Below the pieces are notes generated by a model. The model saw only the letters and a list, made by a program, of their open reading frames with translations. It had not been told where the DNA came from and ran no database searches. A program made the position numbers and the translations under genes. From Corella eumyota (taxonomy: Eukaryota; Chordata; Ascidiacea; Phlebobranchia; Corellidae): a stretch of DNA of 64,000 nucleotides. How positions within the stretch are numbered: the first letter of the stretch is position 1; the number at the start of each line of letters is the position of its first letter. The stretch spans positions 12,498,990-12,562,989 of the forward strand of contig OY720102.1 of assembly GCA_963082875.1 (NCBI GenBank). The letters are read 5' to 3'. This document shows, piece by piece, positions 41,801 to 51,239 of the stretch.

Positions 41801-43635
41801 TACCTCCCTGCTATGCTGACAAAAAAATCAGCACTACTAAAAAAAGAGTAATGCATTTAAGAAAAAATCGGCTTTGTGTATTTATCATCGGTTTGTTTGT
41901 GTGGTAGTGGCTCGAACACTTTCTTACCATACACCAGATCCTGGGTTCGATTCCCAGTGATCTTATGCTGTAGCGCTCTTAACCAAAAAAAAGTAAATGT
42001 AAATATTTATGATTGCTTTTATGACATTTATTACCTGTTATATAATTCCATTATAGCATTATTAGTTAGGTTTTACAATTTATTATTTAAAAAAATATCA
42101 TTAATATATGTACTGTTGACAATAAATATTTTTTCAAATATAAAAAACAAATAATAATTTGAGACTTTATTATTTTAGATAATTCTTTATGTGAACAACT
42201 TTCCACAAAGTGTTTTGAGCAAGCTAGAAGTTTTGCCCATGAATTCTGCTCTCCTGTCCAGTTAGACAAACAATTAGAATTTGTTGAGTTAGAACTTGCT
42301 CAATATTCTTCCACTGATGTTAAAGATTTAGATTCGGTTGATCACTTTCATACCAGAAATGAACAATTTGAAAGAATGTCCAAGTTAACTCAACCTGGCT
42401 ATCACTCTGGTACAAATATTAAAGTGAATGAGGTATTTGAATTAGCAAAAACAAATGCTGAAGCAGCAGCTGAACAAAAATTCAATAAAACGACAAAAAA
42501 TGAAGCTAAACGACTTGAATTAGACAAGAAAAAAAGAGACTTTATTAAAATACATTCTAAAGTCATGGCACTTGTTGGGCACGCAGGGACTGGTAAATCA
42601 ACTTTTATTAAAATTCTGATTCAGGAAATTTTTTCTGAAAATAGCGACTTCCTTCAGAATATAAAATTTATATTCTGCATTATCTTGCGATCAGTTAATT
42701 TTCGTAGGGAAATGTCAATTTTCAGGTTTCTTGTTGCAAATTCATCTATAGATTGGAATCAACCAGAGTCTACTGATGTAGAATCATTTAATTGTATTAA
42801 AAACAGTTCTGACACTATCCTCATCTTTGATGGACTCGATGAAGCTGATAGTACTACTTTAGGGAAAGCACCCAAAAACTTGGTTTCTACAAATGGCTCT
42901 GCTGAAGATTTTCTAAAAAACATTTTTACTGGAAAGTTATTTCCCAATGCTTATAAGTTTATTACTTCTCGACCAAGGCAAATGTATGAGTGGCATCCTT
43001 CTTGCAGACCTATCTTAGTGTTAAAACTACTTGGTTTCAATAAGGAAGCACAAGAAAACATTTGCAAGCAAATATGTGGGGAAAATTCACCTAAAGTCTT
43101 AACCTTCTTACAAGATCATCCAGATATTGATGCTTACAATTATGTTCCTGTCAACTGTATCCTATCCATGCACTGCATCAATCAAGCAATTTTGTCTGGC
43201 TCTGTAGTTAATCTAAAAACTATGACAAATGTTATGCTTGCTTCTTTAAAGCATTATATGAGATCGGATCATTTTCCTGACAACACAGACATTCTTGAGA
43301 ATGAATTTAAAGGTCTAGCTTTTCTTGCATGGAATGGGTTTAAAAAGAAAAAAATTTGTTTTAATCAAAAAGACATTAAAAAAGCTGGAATTACAAAAGA
43401 AATGCTTAAAACTTTTCTTGACACTTTTGTTTATGATTCTTCAAACATGAAAGTCAAGATATTAGAAGGAGACAAACGAAGCACTTCAGTCATCTCACCT
43501 GGCAAGAACTGTTTGCTGCCATGTATTTATTCTTATGGGCAAGTCTGGATAAATTTCAAAAATGTGTTCCTAAGTTTTCCACTAGTCGATGGGAAGTAGT
43601 CACAAAATTTCTGTTTGGATTTTACAGTTCCAAGG
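23810..43635 (+). CDS. NLR-1: NACHT protein gene with repeat-bearing N-terminus, cut by an assembly gap
   Basis: A chain of exons joined by matching phases: 23810-24073 (acidic, phase 0 out), 28922-28997, 29158-29307, 30067-30116, 30684-30756, a duplicated pair 37136-37185 and 37359-37431, and the NACHT exon from 42179 into the N gap at 43636. The N-terminus has six 8-residue NDPELPxx repeats, then VINFYNPQVNVIRDFYQN and RRRQNEG linkers. No CARD, death or pyrin domain is recognisable. The NACHT exon has Walker A GHAGTGKST, Walker B ILIFDGLDEAD and a sensor-like ITSRP. NACHT NTPases oligomerise in innate immune sensing. One base is missing near 43480 relative to NLR-2, which breaks the frame shortly before the gap. 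LRR exons follow beyond the gap. Intron 30756 uses a GC donor. Confidence 0.75.
23926..24062 (+). repeat. Coding 24-bp minisatellite (NDPELP repeat)
   Basis: Six units of 24 bp encode NDPELPIN, NDPELPIA, NDPELPIN, NDPELPDV, NVPELPDV and NDPDIGSN inside the first NLR-1 exon. The unit is a multiple of three, so copy changes keep the frame. The result is an acidic, proline-rich, probably disordered N-terminal arm. Confidence 0.85.
24074..24400 (+). other. Start of NLR-1 intron 1 before the satellite
   Basis: AT-rich intronic sequence after the gtattt donor. No gene, repeat or element recognised. Confidence 0.6.
24401..27912. repeat. 31-bp satellite array, 113 units, in NLR-1 intron 1
   Basis: The monomer AATGCTTTTGGCCTGCAATA followed by ATTCCCGACTT (31 bp) repeats from 24401 to 27903, plus a 9-bp partial unit. 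Checked positions (24432, 25951, 27904) fall exactly on multiples of 31, so there appear to be no net length changes across 113 units. Variation is concentrated in the last eight bases (CCCGACTT, CTCGACTT, TTTGACTT, CCCGACAT and others) and higher-order groupings recur. Minus-strand open frames here (such as QAKSIMSGIIAGQKH) are products of the repeat, not genes. Confidence 0.95.
27913..28921 (+). other. End of NLR-1 intron 1, with a weak 55-60-bp repeat
   Basis: AT-rich intron. Between about 28240 and 28440 three or four degenerate units resembling tagtaataaaataagct...ttttcg follow each other. The open frame at 28562-28789 has no protein character and no splice logic. Confidence 0.4.
29308..30066 (+). 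other. NLR-1 intron with SINE
   Basis: Intron between phase-1 exons. AT-rich apart from the SINE at 29700-29935. Confidence 0.6.
29700..29935 (+). repeat. tRNA-derived SINE
   Basis: Head gcgtggtgtactggtcaaaac with a degenerate B-box (ggtttcggtcctcg), body agtaaggggctataaacgg and gagccagcacttaatcagca, and tail ending in gataaagata-like sequence. It is complete enough to show head-body-tail order in a single copy. Confidence 0.7.
30117..30683 (+). other. NLR-1 intron, possible small inverted repeat
   Basis: The words gagaattctt.cg.atgg.gaacgg (about 30228-30255) and gagaattctctcctatggta (about 30506) suggest a short diverged repeat pair. Otherwise AT-rich and without coding signal. Confidence 0.3.
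31013..31468. mobile_element. Degraded hAT-type MITE
   Basis: It begins with ATAGGTGGGCACAGTTAA, like the MITE at 16126, and follows the same order of internal motifs (atggttatt, aaccattaatgttaaaattt, aacccgataaac). The right end is eroded and no clear target duplication remains. It lies in the NLR-1 intron just left of the Helitron end. Confidence 0.6.
31945..32319 (-). CDS. Coiled-coil protein ORF inside the Helitron 3' region
   Basis: A 124-residue open frame beginning MLNMEEMLQRINQTKNKLEL and rich in K, E, N and L with heptad-like spacing (ITKLNKELKNLNENKKKMKI), so probably coiled coil throughout. It lies between the helicase stop and the Helitron 3' hairpin on the same strand and may be a second Helitron-borne gene. 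I do not recognise a family. Confidence 0.45.
   Translation of the reverse strand: MLNMEEMLQRINQTKNKLELDINRAMVAFLTNKNETGIQISNEILQTVMEEFGTIKRFIASQHNQNQAIITKLNKELKNLNENKKKMKIDIKDKDENLLVLSQELANSMSEELLGDLTQEISNA
32534..33703 (-). CDS. Helitron helicase C-terminal part
   Basis: A 389-residue open frame. It starts inside the helicase core just after motif I, contains the motif II-like WDEAPM, the middle domain (LPPHQLHLKIGMPGILLQNL) and the C-terminal motif TINKSQGQTL followed by VAATRVGN. This is the Pif1/RecD-like superfamily 1B helicase that unwinds DNA during rolling-circle transposition. The ATP-binding loop lies upstream in another frame, so this reading frame alone cannot be active. Confidence 0.85.
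   Translation of the reverse strand: MLIGGRTFHSRFKAPLHFNPNSTFCISKQSSTAKLINMAKVIIWDEAPMANKSLLEALDRTLQDIQILAVVEHGSHAQIINASFKKSKLWPSISVHQLSKNMRVLLNSSSTALLKFDDWLLRLGNGNINYFKDTDYIELPPELCFLNDDSTKTTIKNSMLQLIKWIYPNFLEHCHDLNWMAERSILAPKNTVVDEINFVVSNLFPGNMFVCTSADSTEEVNHCTRFPTEYLNSLNISGLPPHQLHLKIGMPGILLQNLNPKDGLCIGTKLIVRGVQKTYLLIAKIASGENAGREVFIPRVTLQPSDHDFPFQWKRPQFPIRVAFAMTINKSQGQTLKKIGIWLEEPVFTHGQLFVAATRVGNPNKIKFSIKSKSGFPPTATRNIVYREI
34513..36174 (-). mobile_element. hAT transposase (BED finger plus DDE core, ZBED5/Buster-like)
   Basis: Two in-frame parts are separated by a single stop at 35929-35931: 36174-35929 with a BED zinc finger (CVVC ... HLITNH), and 35925-34513 with the RNase-H-like core (SIQLDESTDVTNNAQLLVYV, IGCTTDGAPSTLGHKSGF, HCFIHRFAL). 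Near the C-terminus the frame shifts: the dimerisation motif (ECEQGFSALMTIKPKSRNRL) is readable in the next frame at about 34550-34625. The cut-and-paste enzyme is therefore broken at least twice. No terminal repeats were identified. Its end abuts the Helitron fragment. Domesticated relatives exist in vertebrates, but the breaks argue against a host gene here. Confidence 0.85.
36175..37135. other. Intronic stretch right of the hAT transposase
   Basis: AT-rich, no coding exon recognised. The words gcatgcgatcgaagaatagcg and gcaggcgatcg near 36850-36880 form a small local repeat. The missing Helitron 5' part is not found here. Confidence 0.4.
37136..37431 (+). CDS. Duplicated NLR-1 exon pair (exons 4' and 5')
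   Basis: 37136-37185 encodes STSNENVQPRSSASNQ and 37359-37431 encodes EQPEESQTPDPHEVVPEPRR plus RQNEG. Both are clear copies of 30067-30116 and 30684-30756 with the same lengths (50 and 73 nt) and phases, so inclusion of both pairs keeps the frame. The downstream copy has a standard GT donor where the upstream copy has GC. Confidence 0.75.
37690..39830 (-). mobile_element. THAP-domain DNA transposon (Kolobok-like), copy 1
   Basis: Minus-strand pieces in order: a THAP zinc-finger region (39406-39830: MKRSKTLGENSLICSEHF, SVPSIF), a spacer, the first catalytic block at 38178-38966 (VVSGDCRFDSPGYSATFGTY), and the second at 37806-38153 (IATDMHPGIQKMLRDEFSHI, HQFDLWHIAKNLKKRL). A further C-terminal stretch continues to about 37690 (SPALEIIKTAV). 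THAP plus this DDE transposase suggests the Kolobok group; the superfamily is my inference. Pieces are split by introns and breaks. It sits in an NLR-1 intron in the opposite direction. Confidence 0.75.
40725..41395 (-). mobile_element. Ty3/Gypsy-like integrase fragment (fossil), copy 1
   Basis: A remnant of the integrase region of an LTR retrotransposon of the Ty3/Gypsy kind on the minus strand, recognised from the integrase-core context. It is broken, with several breaks, and has no visible LTRs, protease, reverse transcriptase or gag nearby. Its duplicate lies at 51240-51940, so the insertion predates duplication of the NACHT unit. Confidence 0.6.
41895..41990 (+). repeat. tRNA-like SINE head, copy 1
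   Basis: A-box-like ggtagtggctcgaacac and a strong B-box gggttcgattccc (about 41942-41954), followed by tgctgtagcgctcttaacc as in other SINE heads here. It does not fold into a full cloverleaf, so it is not a tRNA gene. Duplicated at 52408. Confidence 0.65.
42179..43635 (+). CDS. NLR-1 NACHT exon (to the gap)
   Basis: After the acceptor ttttag (phase 1 in) the frame reads DNSLCEQLSTKCFEQARSFA, then a helical linker with VFELAKTNAEAAAEQKFNK, Walker A GHAGTGKST (about 42577), Walker B ILIFDGLDEADS (about 42823) and ITSRPRQMYEWHP. An internal ATG at 42376 could start a shorter protein. The frame is lost near 43480 by a missing base (gcacttcag against gcaactttag in NLR-2). The exon then runs into Ns, so its donor is not seen. 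DNA identity to NLR-2 is very high. Confidence 0.85.
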
Positions 43636-43835
43636 NNNNNNNNNNNNNNNNNNNNNNNNNNNNNNNNNNNNNNNNNNNNNNNNNNNNNNNNNNNNNNNNN
43701 NNNNNNNNNNNNNNNNNNNNNNNNNNNNNNNNNNNNNNNNNNNNNNNNNNNNNNNNNNNNNNNNNNNNNNNNNNNNNNNNNNNNNNNNNNNNNNNNNNNN
43801 NNNNNNNNNNNNNNNNNNNNNNNNNNNNNNNNNNN
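43636..43835. other. Assembly gap, 200 Ns
   Basis: Exactly 200 N characters, a conventional size for a gap of unknown length. It hides the end of the NLR-1 NACHT exon and whatever joins it to the inverted Harbinger block. Confidence 1.
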
Positions 43836-45253
43836 CTGGATTTCAGCATCGTAAGGTGCCAGTGTCTCTTGCCTTGTTTGTTAGTGCAAAATTATGAAGA
43901 CACTTAATTGCAACTATTATAATTATTGAATTGTCCAGACAGGTCCGAAGTGGAATTGTAAGGGCTCGAAACCTTTGTTTTAAAATACCGAAAGACTGTG
44001 CAATCCTTGATCTTGTTTTTATGTGAGCGTTATTGTAACTTTTTGTGTAATGTTAAGGGAGATAAGTAGAGGAGTCATTAATATTTTTTACAGGGGTAAC
44101 CATTGTCACCTAACAACAGACCAACACAAATCAATCTTCAAATGGTCACGAATTCTTAAATTTTCAAAAATTCAGGAGTCATGAGTTGATCCTGACCAAC
44201 GCACAACAATGTTGGTAAATACTCGGTGAGCATCACAGATGGCCTGAACATTAACGAAAAAAATCCTTTTCTGTTTCTGAACACCTTAGGAGAATCACCA
44301 CCAGGTGAAACAATGGGGATATGTGTGCCATCTATTGCTCCAACTACGTTGGGAAACCCTGAAACTTGCCCGAAATCCTCCATGCATGTTTGCAGAGCCA
44401 ATCCACTAGGAAATGTTACAAATAAGTGTTTGCGCGAAGTTATACACTTAGAAATCCAATGTACGAAAAGGCACATCGTACATCTATGTACCCCAACTAA
44501 GTCTCCATCACTGCATTGCAAATTTTCTGTTGCATAAAACCTAAGGGTAACCAAAAGCTGCAACAATGCTGGAACACCATGGCTTCTAATTTTTAAACCT
44601 AAATCTTTTTCAGTAATGTTATAAAGCTGTAAAATGCTATTTTTATTAAATCTGTAACGCTGGACTATTTCTCTTTTTGTATATTTTTCCAGGGGATTTG
44701 TGATATCTTTTAATCGTTTTTGGGAAATTTCGTAATTTGTATTTGTTATTTCAATGATTTCCAAAGTATCCATTTTAATAAAAAATTACTTAACAATCGT
44801 TTATTCCTATTGACAATATTTAAGAACAAATTGTGTAAAAAGTTTGTATAGCGTACATTTTTTTATAATAGTAATCTTAAGCCTGAATAAGCTGAAGTTC
44901 TGTTTTTTGTTTACTAACAGTAACTAATCTTAACTAAGTCTAACTCAATAAAAAAATTAAAATGTTAAATTATTACTAAAACCCTTAAAATCATGTTTAG
45001 GCTTATTATTTACAAAAACTTAAATCTCGTGCAAAAAAGTGAACAAAGCGTCCTTGGTTACAGCGAAAATCAACAAAAATTGTTGTCGCTGTTTTGATTC
45101 GCTATAGCGATTTCAAACCGGTTTAGACCAGTTTTTAAACAAAAATCGCAAGTTAAACTAGGATTAGTTAATCCGAGTTTAACTCGACTTTAATAACACA
45201 AAAAAAAAAAGTTAACTGAGGATTAAGCTAACTCGACTTTAATAACTCCACAC
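43836..45253 (-). mobile_element. PIF/Harbinger copy A, inverted 5' part
   Basis: On the minus strand the element starts at 45253 (GTGTGGAGTTATTAAAGTCG), preceded by TAA (45254-45256 on the opposite strand). It encodes the transposase N-terminus from 44773 (MDTLEIIEITNTNYEISQKR) through the HTH region and the first catalytic block VVGAIDGTHIPIV to 44156, then continues non-openly to the gap. It is more intact than copies B and C over the N-terminal 150 residues. The flank 45257-45742 is LRR intron sequence, also inverted. Confidence 0.8.
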
Positions 45254-45754
45254 TTATTGTTTTAATAAAATTTTACTGTTAATTTATAAATCGTTTTTTA
45301 ATAAATAAGCCAAAATATTTAAATGTTTAAAATTGAATTTGTTTAATGTCACTAAAAAAATGTATTAATTGTTAAATTTAATTATTTTTGTTTATTTTAA
45401 GTTTAAAATTCTCCAAAAGTTTATAAAATAATTTTGTTTTAAATATTTCTTTAAAACTTTTAATTTTTAAATAATTTAATGCTGAGGAAATACAAAAAAT
45501 AATTTTATTTAAATATAATACAATAAATTGTAACTTAATAATGACCCATTGTTAAAGTTAATGGGCATTGTGACTTTACTACTTCTTGTTATAAAATTGA
45601 AAATAAGTGTTTTATTGTGTTTATATTTCTATAAACTAAATAAAAAAGTTTTGTTGTTACATAAAGTAATTTTAATATTAAATGTTATTTAAATCTAGTG
45701 CTTGTTTAAATAATTAATCTTTAAATACCAAGCAATAAAGTATCTGTTTCATGT

Positions 45755-48173
45755 TTCACCTGGTGGTGATTCTCCTAAGGTGTTCAGAAACAGAAAAGGA
45801 TTTTTTCGTTAATGTTCAGGCCATCTGTGATGCTCACCGAGTATTTACCAACATTGTTGTGCGTTGGTCAGGATCAACTTATGACTCCCGAATTTTTGAA
45901 AATTTAAGAATTCGTGACCATTTTGAAGATTGATTTGTGTCTGGTCTGTTGTTAGGTGACAATGGTTACCCTTGTAAAAAATATTTAATGACTTCATTAC
46001 TTCATCCCTTAACATTACCACAAAAAAATACAATAAAGCTCACATAAAAACAAGATCAAGAATTAAACAGTCTTTTGGCATTTTAAAACAAAGGTTTCAG
46101 GCCTTTACAATTCCACTTCGGACACGTCTGGACAATTTAACAATTAGAATAGTTGCAATTATGTGTCTTCATAATTTTGCACTAAAAACAAGGCAAGAGA
46201 AACTGGCACCTTATGACGCTGAAATCCCAGTAATTGAAACAAATGAAGGAGCTAGTCATTCATTCAAGCTGGTCGAGCTGTACGAGACCAAATAATAAAT
46301 AACTATTTTCAGTAATATTTAAATTTAAGAAGAAATTTTTACGTTAATATAGTTAGACTGCATTACAATGTTTGTTTATGTGTTTTATGTAATCTTTTTG
46401 TAGCTAGGAATAAAATGGATAATAAAATTAGAACTCTTAACTACGATCAAAGCGAAGGAGAACTGTTGGAATTGGTAAAATCTTATCCAGCTATAACTTC
46501 AAAATTAACAAATTCTTCTACCACAACTGCAAAAAAAATGTTTGGGTTGATTTAACAAAAAAATTTAATTTAATCAATACATGATGCAATAGAACACCAG
46601 AAAATTTACAAAATTCATACAAAAATATTTAAAAAAAGCCAAATCACAACTATAAATTTACTACAAACCTGCCAAACTTTGTTTTAAATATAGCTCTTAT
46701 TCCCAATGAAATCAATTCACTGCATAACAGTTTTGATGATGATGCCTTGCTGATTCTTGATCTTACTGGTAGCACCCCAGTCATGATCAAATTGTTACTG
46801 AATGTTCTTCAAATGGAGAAATTTTTATAGCATGTAAAGAATGACCAGGTTAAATTTTATGTTGTGAATATTATTACCAATGAAGAGTTCTAGTTTAAAA
46901 AAAGGAGTTACAAAAATTTAATTTTAAATTATGTTGTAAAAAAGTAATACCAGTCTGATCATAGATGTTGTAGTACAAGATTCACCTGAGGAAAAACAAA
47001 AAAAATAGTGTCGATCAAGTACTAAGTAAGTCAATGCAAAAAAATGAATATAGTTGTTACCTTTAAGTTTATTAATTTTTGTAATGAACTTATTTAAATA
47101 ATTTTAAAGAAAAAAGGTCTTTAGAAAGAAAAAGCGATTCTGGTGAGGTAAGGGAGGCAAAAATGTTATTACTTAGGCAGGAAATAGAAAATAAAAAAGA
47201 AATTTATATACTAACCAAAAAGTTACTAATAAAGAACCAAGAAATAAAAATAAAAGAACATGATTTAAAAATGAAAGAACTTGAAATAAAAATAGAGCAA
47301 ACAAAAAATTTAAAAAATTACCGAGCAGCATGTTTAAACAACTTTTATGAAATTTAATAGTTTGCATATTTATTTGTTGTATTATTTATGTTTTTATATT
47401 TTGTTATTCGAATAAATAGTTATCAATAAAATTTAAATGGAAGGGTTTAGTTTTTACTTCGCATGAATATAATAACAAAGCTTTTCTAGATTAAAAATAT
47501 GATACCCTGTTCAAAATAGGTATTTACCAAAGCAAAATGCTTAAAACCATCATCGCGCATTTCCATGTTTAGCCAAGCCAGGGTGGACAGTTTTTAACTT
47601 CAACGACATAAAAGTATTCTCTAAACTTTGTGACCTGCCCATTGTTAGGGATTGACAGGATGTTTGTAATTTCTAATTTCAATAACTACAATAAATGTTA
47701 AATATATTGCCCTTGTGACAACTTAATAAAATACTACTTAAATAGTTAATTATAAATCTTTTAACTAAATTTATTTGGCAGAGCCCATATAAAACTTAGG
47801 TTGTAACTGACTATACACATTTTATATGCATTTAACAGGAGACAAAAATATGTAAAATACCTTACAATGATATGTCCGGTACATCACTGACGATTTACGG
47901 ACTGACTAAAGCCATTACAACCAGTACTAACTTACTAATTATACAACTTTGCTTTGCTGTTGTATTGTTTTCCATAAGCTACCCATGAATTACTATTGAC
48001 TCTGTCCAAACGATCACAACAACTTTTAGGCCAATCTAGTTTTACTATTAGACTATTGCCGTAATTTTTTTTTGATAAAGTAGCTAATTAATTTTAAGTT
48101 AATCTGAGTTTAAACTACCTTAATTCGCAAGTTAACTTTTTAGCGATTTAACACGAGTTTAATCACTCCACCC
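45755..48173 (+). mobile_element. PIF/Harbinger copy A, direct 3' part with Myb-like gene
   Basis: It starts in mid-transposase (the sequence seen at 57022 in copy B), with VFTNIVVRWSGSTYDSRIFE and the second catalytic aspartate region around 45950. The second Harbinger gene follows: a Myb/SANT-like segment (YDQSEGELLELVKSYPAITS at about 46440-46560) and a basic coiled coil at 47163-47357 (KKLLIKNQEIKIKEHDLKMK). The right terminal repeat ends CACTCCACCC at 48173, followed by target TAA. The Myb part has stops. About 470 bp at its start duplicates, in inverted orientation, the end of the block at 43836-44311. Confidence 0.8.
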
Positions 48174-48380
48174 TAAGTGTGATAATAAGTAAATTTTAAT
48201 TAAAGTTTAAATATTTCAGATAAATAACAAGTTATTAAAAATTAAATAATGGTCATTTTTGTGTTCTTTCAAAATTTTAGTTATTATTATTTTTATAAAG
48301 TATTTTGTTAAACTATTCTCCATTCTAGTTATTTTAATTCAAGTAACCTTTAATTAAGTAAAATATAAATTTTGTTTTAG

Positions 48381-48392
48381 ATAAAGTTGGAC
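48381..48392 (+). pseudogene. LRR exon cut off after four codons (duplication junction)
   Basis: The usual LRR-intron end (tataaattttgttttag) and the first 12 bases of an LRR exon (ATAAAGTTGGAC, IKLD) run directly into transposase sequence at 48393. In the complete copies (55425, 59624, 63359) the exon continues for 159 bp. This is the join of a tandem duplication, not a simple deletion, because the sequence to the right repeats 37826 onward. Confidence 0.85.
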
Positions 48393-50375
48393 CAAAAGTA
48401 ATCAATGGTGGCTGCTCACAGGCATGGAATTTTTCATAAGATATCTAACTATGTTTATTTTGGATGTGATACACCAAAGAACACCACTTTTCTTTTAATA
48501 AGATTGCATCTTTATTACATGTAGAAACTGAATACCATAGGTGATTTATAATTGCTTTTGCCCACTTAATAACCATAGGATTTTTAGATTTCAGTAGTCG
48601 CTTTTTTAAATTTTTTGCAATATGCCATAGGTCAAACTGATGGTTTATATGGGGAAACTCATCTCTAAGCATCTTTTGTATTCCAGGATACATATCAGTA
48701 GCAATGCAATTAATTTGTAAACAAGATTCCTAGTACAAAAAAAGTTAAATGGCATTATGTTTACTTACTTTGAGATAATTTAGTGCTTGCTTTAATCCTT
48801 TGATCTCAAGCCAATAACTATTTTTTTACCTCTGCCACATGAATAGTTTTTTGTACCAATATTAAACGGGTTTCTTGATCAAGAAGGGTGTATGTCCCAA
48901 ATGTAGCACTATGGCCCGGGCTATCAAATCTGCAATCTCCCGACACTACCCTCACTTTAGAAGCTATCATTGCCAGAAGGTCCATATTGTGCTTTGTCCA
49001 CATTCGTTTAACAACAGGTATAATGTATAATCGCTGTAGATTGTAGCAGTTTGTTATAGACTCACATTGAATTTTAAAAGTTTGGCAAATGTTCATAAAT
49101 GCAGAATAGCTGTTTTCAAGCAAAGATGAAGGTATAAATAAATTACAAGAAAAACGTTTATTTGTAAGAGGTTGTGATCGCCATTTGTATAAATGTCTAT
49201 CAACGCATTCGGTTATTACTGTCACAGCAAACCCACTATTTGTTACTTTCGGAATGTTATGTAGAGCTTTACCACAACCTTGAAAGTGGCAGGTTCTGAA
49301 AAGATCTAAAAGCTGTTGCAAATATACAAGCACCTTCACGCTAGAAAAAACATCTACAGTCTTACTCCATTCCCAAGATCCAGCTGAAGATGTGGTAGAT
49401 GCTGATGCTTCTGACGGTATGTAATCACTGTGATCTGATGGGGAGGAATCATTTTGACTACTGCTTGAGGGTGAAGGAACCAGGATTTCCATCTGAACAT
49501 TTTCTTCAAACTGTTTTTTATTCTTTTGAAACCTTAGGTTGAGTATAAGATTGGTGGTTTGTGTTTATTGCTGTTTCAACACATGTAACCAAATCAGTAT
49601 TTGTTGAAGCATGAATTTGAGGAATAGTGGGTATTTGCCCAGTTGATAAAGTTTGTGTTGATGCATTACTAAAGGCAGGAGTTGATATTTCCTCATCCTT
49701 CTAAAATTCCAAAAAAAATTTACCTTCTTGGCTAGTTTAAAAAAAACGGAAAAAGGAATTTCTACGAGTTGAGTTAAAGTACCTGTGGCGCATCAAAAAT
49801 ATCTGAATAGTGTACAGTTGACTTCTTTAATTTCTAAAAACAAAATTTTTTATAAATTTTTATGTAATTGCCGATAAATGAATACATTTAAAAAAGGATT
49901 GGTATTTAATTAAAAAAGTTCCTACTGTTGATTTCGTTTGCCTCGATTTATAACGTGTACTTCGAGAAGATTTTCCAAGCTCTTTAGAAGTTGACGGTCG
50001 ATCAGATATTTTATAGTTGTATGAAGAAAAATTAAATATTGAGGGTACAGACTCAGGCTTTAACCTATTTGTATATTGAATGACAGCCTTGCCTTCTGAG
50101 TTAAATTTTAGTTTTGACACATAATCCTCTTGCACAAAATGCTCACTGCAAATCAAAGAATTTTCCCCAAGGGTTTTTGATCTTTTTATTTTGTGCAGCC
50201 AAGCCTTTAACAAAGGTTTATTGTTTTGTGGAAATCTATGAAAATGGACAGCTTGTTCATGATTTTTGGTATTATAAAAGGAGTTTAAACACCCTCGAGC
50301 CTCACAGAAATTGCCACTTTTTGTTAATTTTGCTTTCTTAGCTAAAATTTCGCCACTAAATTCCATATTTTTCAC
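48393..50375 (-). mobile_element. THAP-domain DNA transposon (Kolobok-like), copy 2
   Basis: Collinear duplicate of copy 1 from 37826 rightward. The THAP ORF 49860-50375 is complete here: C-x4-C (CEARGC), an AWL tryptophan, CSEH and SVPSIF, the C2CH zinc finger that binds element ends. Then come 48818-49492 with RVVSGDCRFDSPGHSATFGT and 48445-48693 with HINHQFDLWHIAKNLKKRLL. The transposase C-terminus is missing because the duplication junction cuts it at 48393. Copy 2 has an intact MLKAWLH region where copy 1 has lost bases. Confidence 0.75.
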
Positions 50376-51239
50376 AATATAAATCTAATTAAGTAAACAA
50401 AATAATATTGTGAGATCAATGTTATAGTTTAAATTGATACATATCAGGTTTGGGAATATATTCAAATAACCACTATAATTAAAAATTATACAAATATGAA
50501 ATTAAGCCTACAATATTACTATCAGGCCATCTGCCTATCAGCCTATGCAGCTAAGATTATATGGGCTATTTTTTGAATATGCATAGTAATCTATGTTACA
50601 TTGCAATCTGGACTTTATCATATTACTTAAATTTTAACCTTCTACACTGTTTCACTATGCAGTAAGTTAAACTAGAGATATTGCTGACAGTCTGAAACCA
50701 AAATTAACGTTTTAACAGTCTCACAGCAGGGGTTAGAAAAACTGCTTTTTATTAAAAGAGACCAATTAAAAATACATTACAAAAACTATTAGTTTCTTTA
50801 AGTTAGTTTATCATATTGATTTCCGCAACTGTAAATTGACACTATTCGCTGTTTCACCACCTGACTACTAGCTTAAAAACAGGCGGACGGGTGATATTTG
50901 AAATGAAATTAAAAGCTAACATTCGCCTAAAGTTTTAAACTTTTGGTTCCCATACTATACCAGTATTAGTAACAGGTATATAAGATAACATTTTTCACGT
51001 TTCTACCCAAAAAAATTAAGTTGAACTTGACATTTCACTAATTAAAAATTTATAGCCATAAGAAACAACGATAATGAAAATCGTCTTCCCTTACGATGAC
51101 GTCTCGTCGGTAAACACTTTTTTTTTGTGAAAAAGGTAACCCCCTATAACTTTTAAACCAGAACCCCAAGAAAATCCGTTTTTTGAAATTAAATTTAGAA
51201 AAATATAGTTATTTTTATAAAATAGGCCTAGTTTTGCTT

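Noticed and set aside
41895-41990. Possible tRNA gene with a perfect B-box
   Set aside because: No acceptor-stem pairing or complete cloverleaf; the downstream tgctgtagcgctctt is SINE body, and the same head occurs in SINEs elsewhere in the window.
43521-43907. Open frames running through the Ns
   Set aside because: They are artefacts of translating the gap.
44226-44537. Plus-strand frame opposite the Harbinger transposase, with a matching one at 56797-57021 on minus
   Set aside because: Antisense of the HTH and first catalytic block; it recurs only because the transposase recurs.
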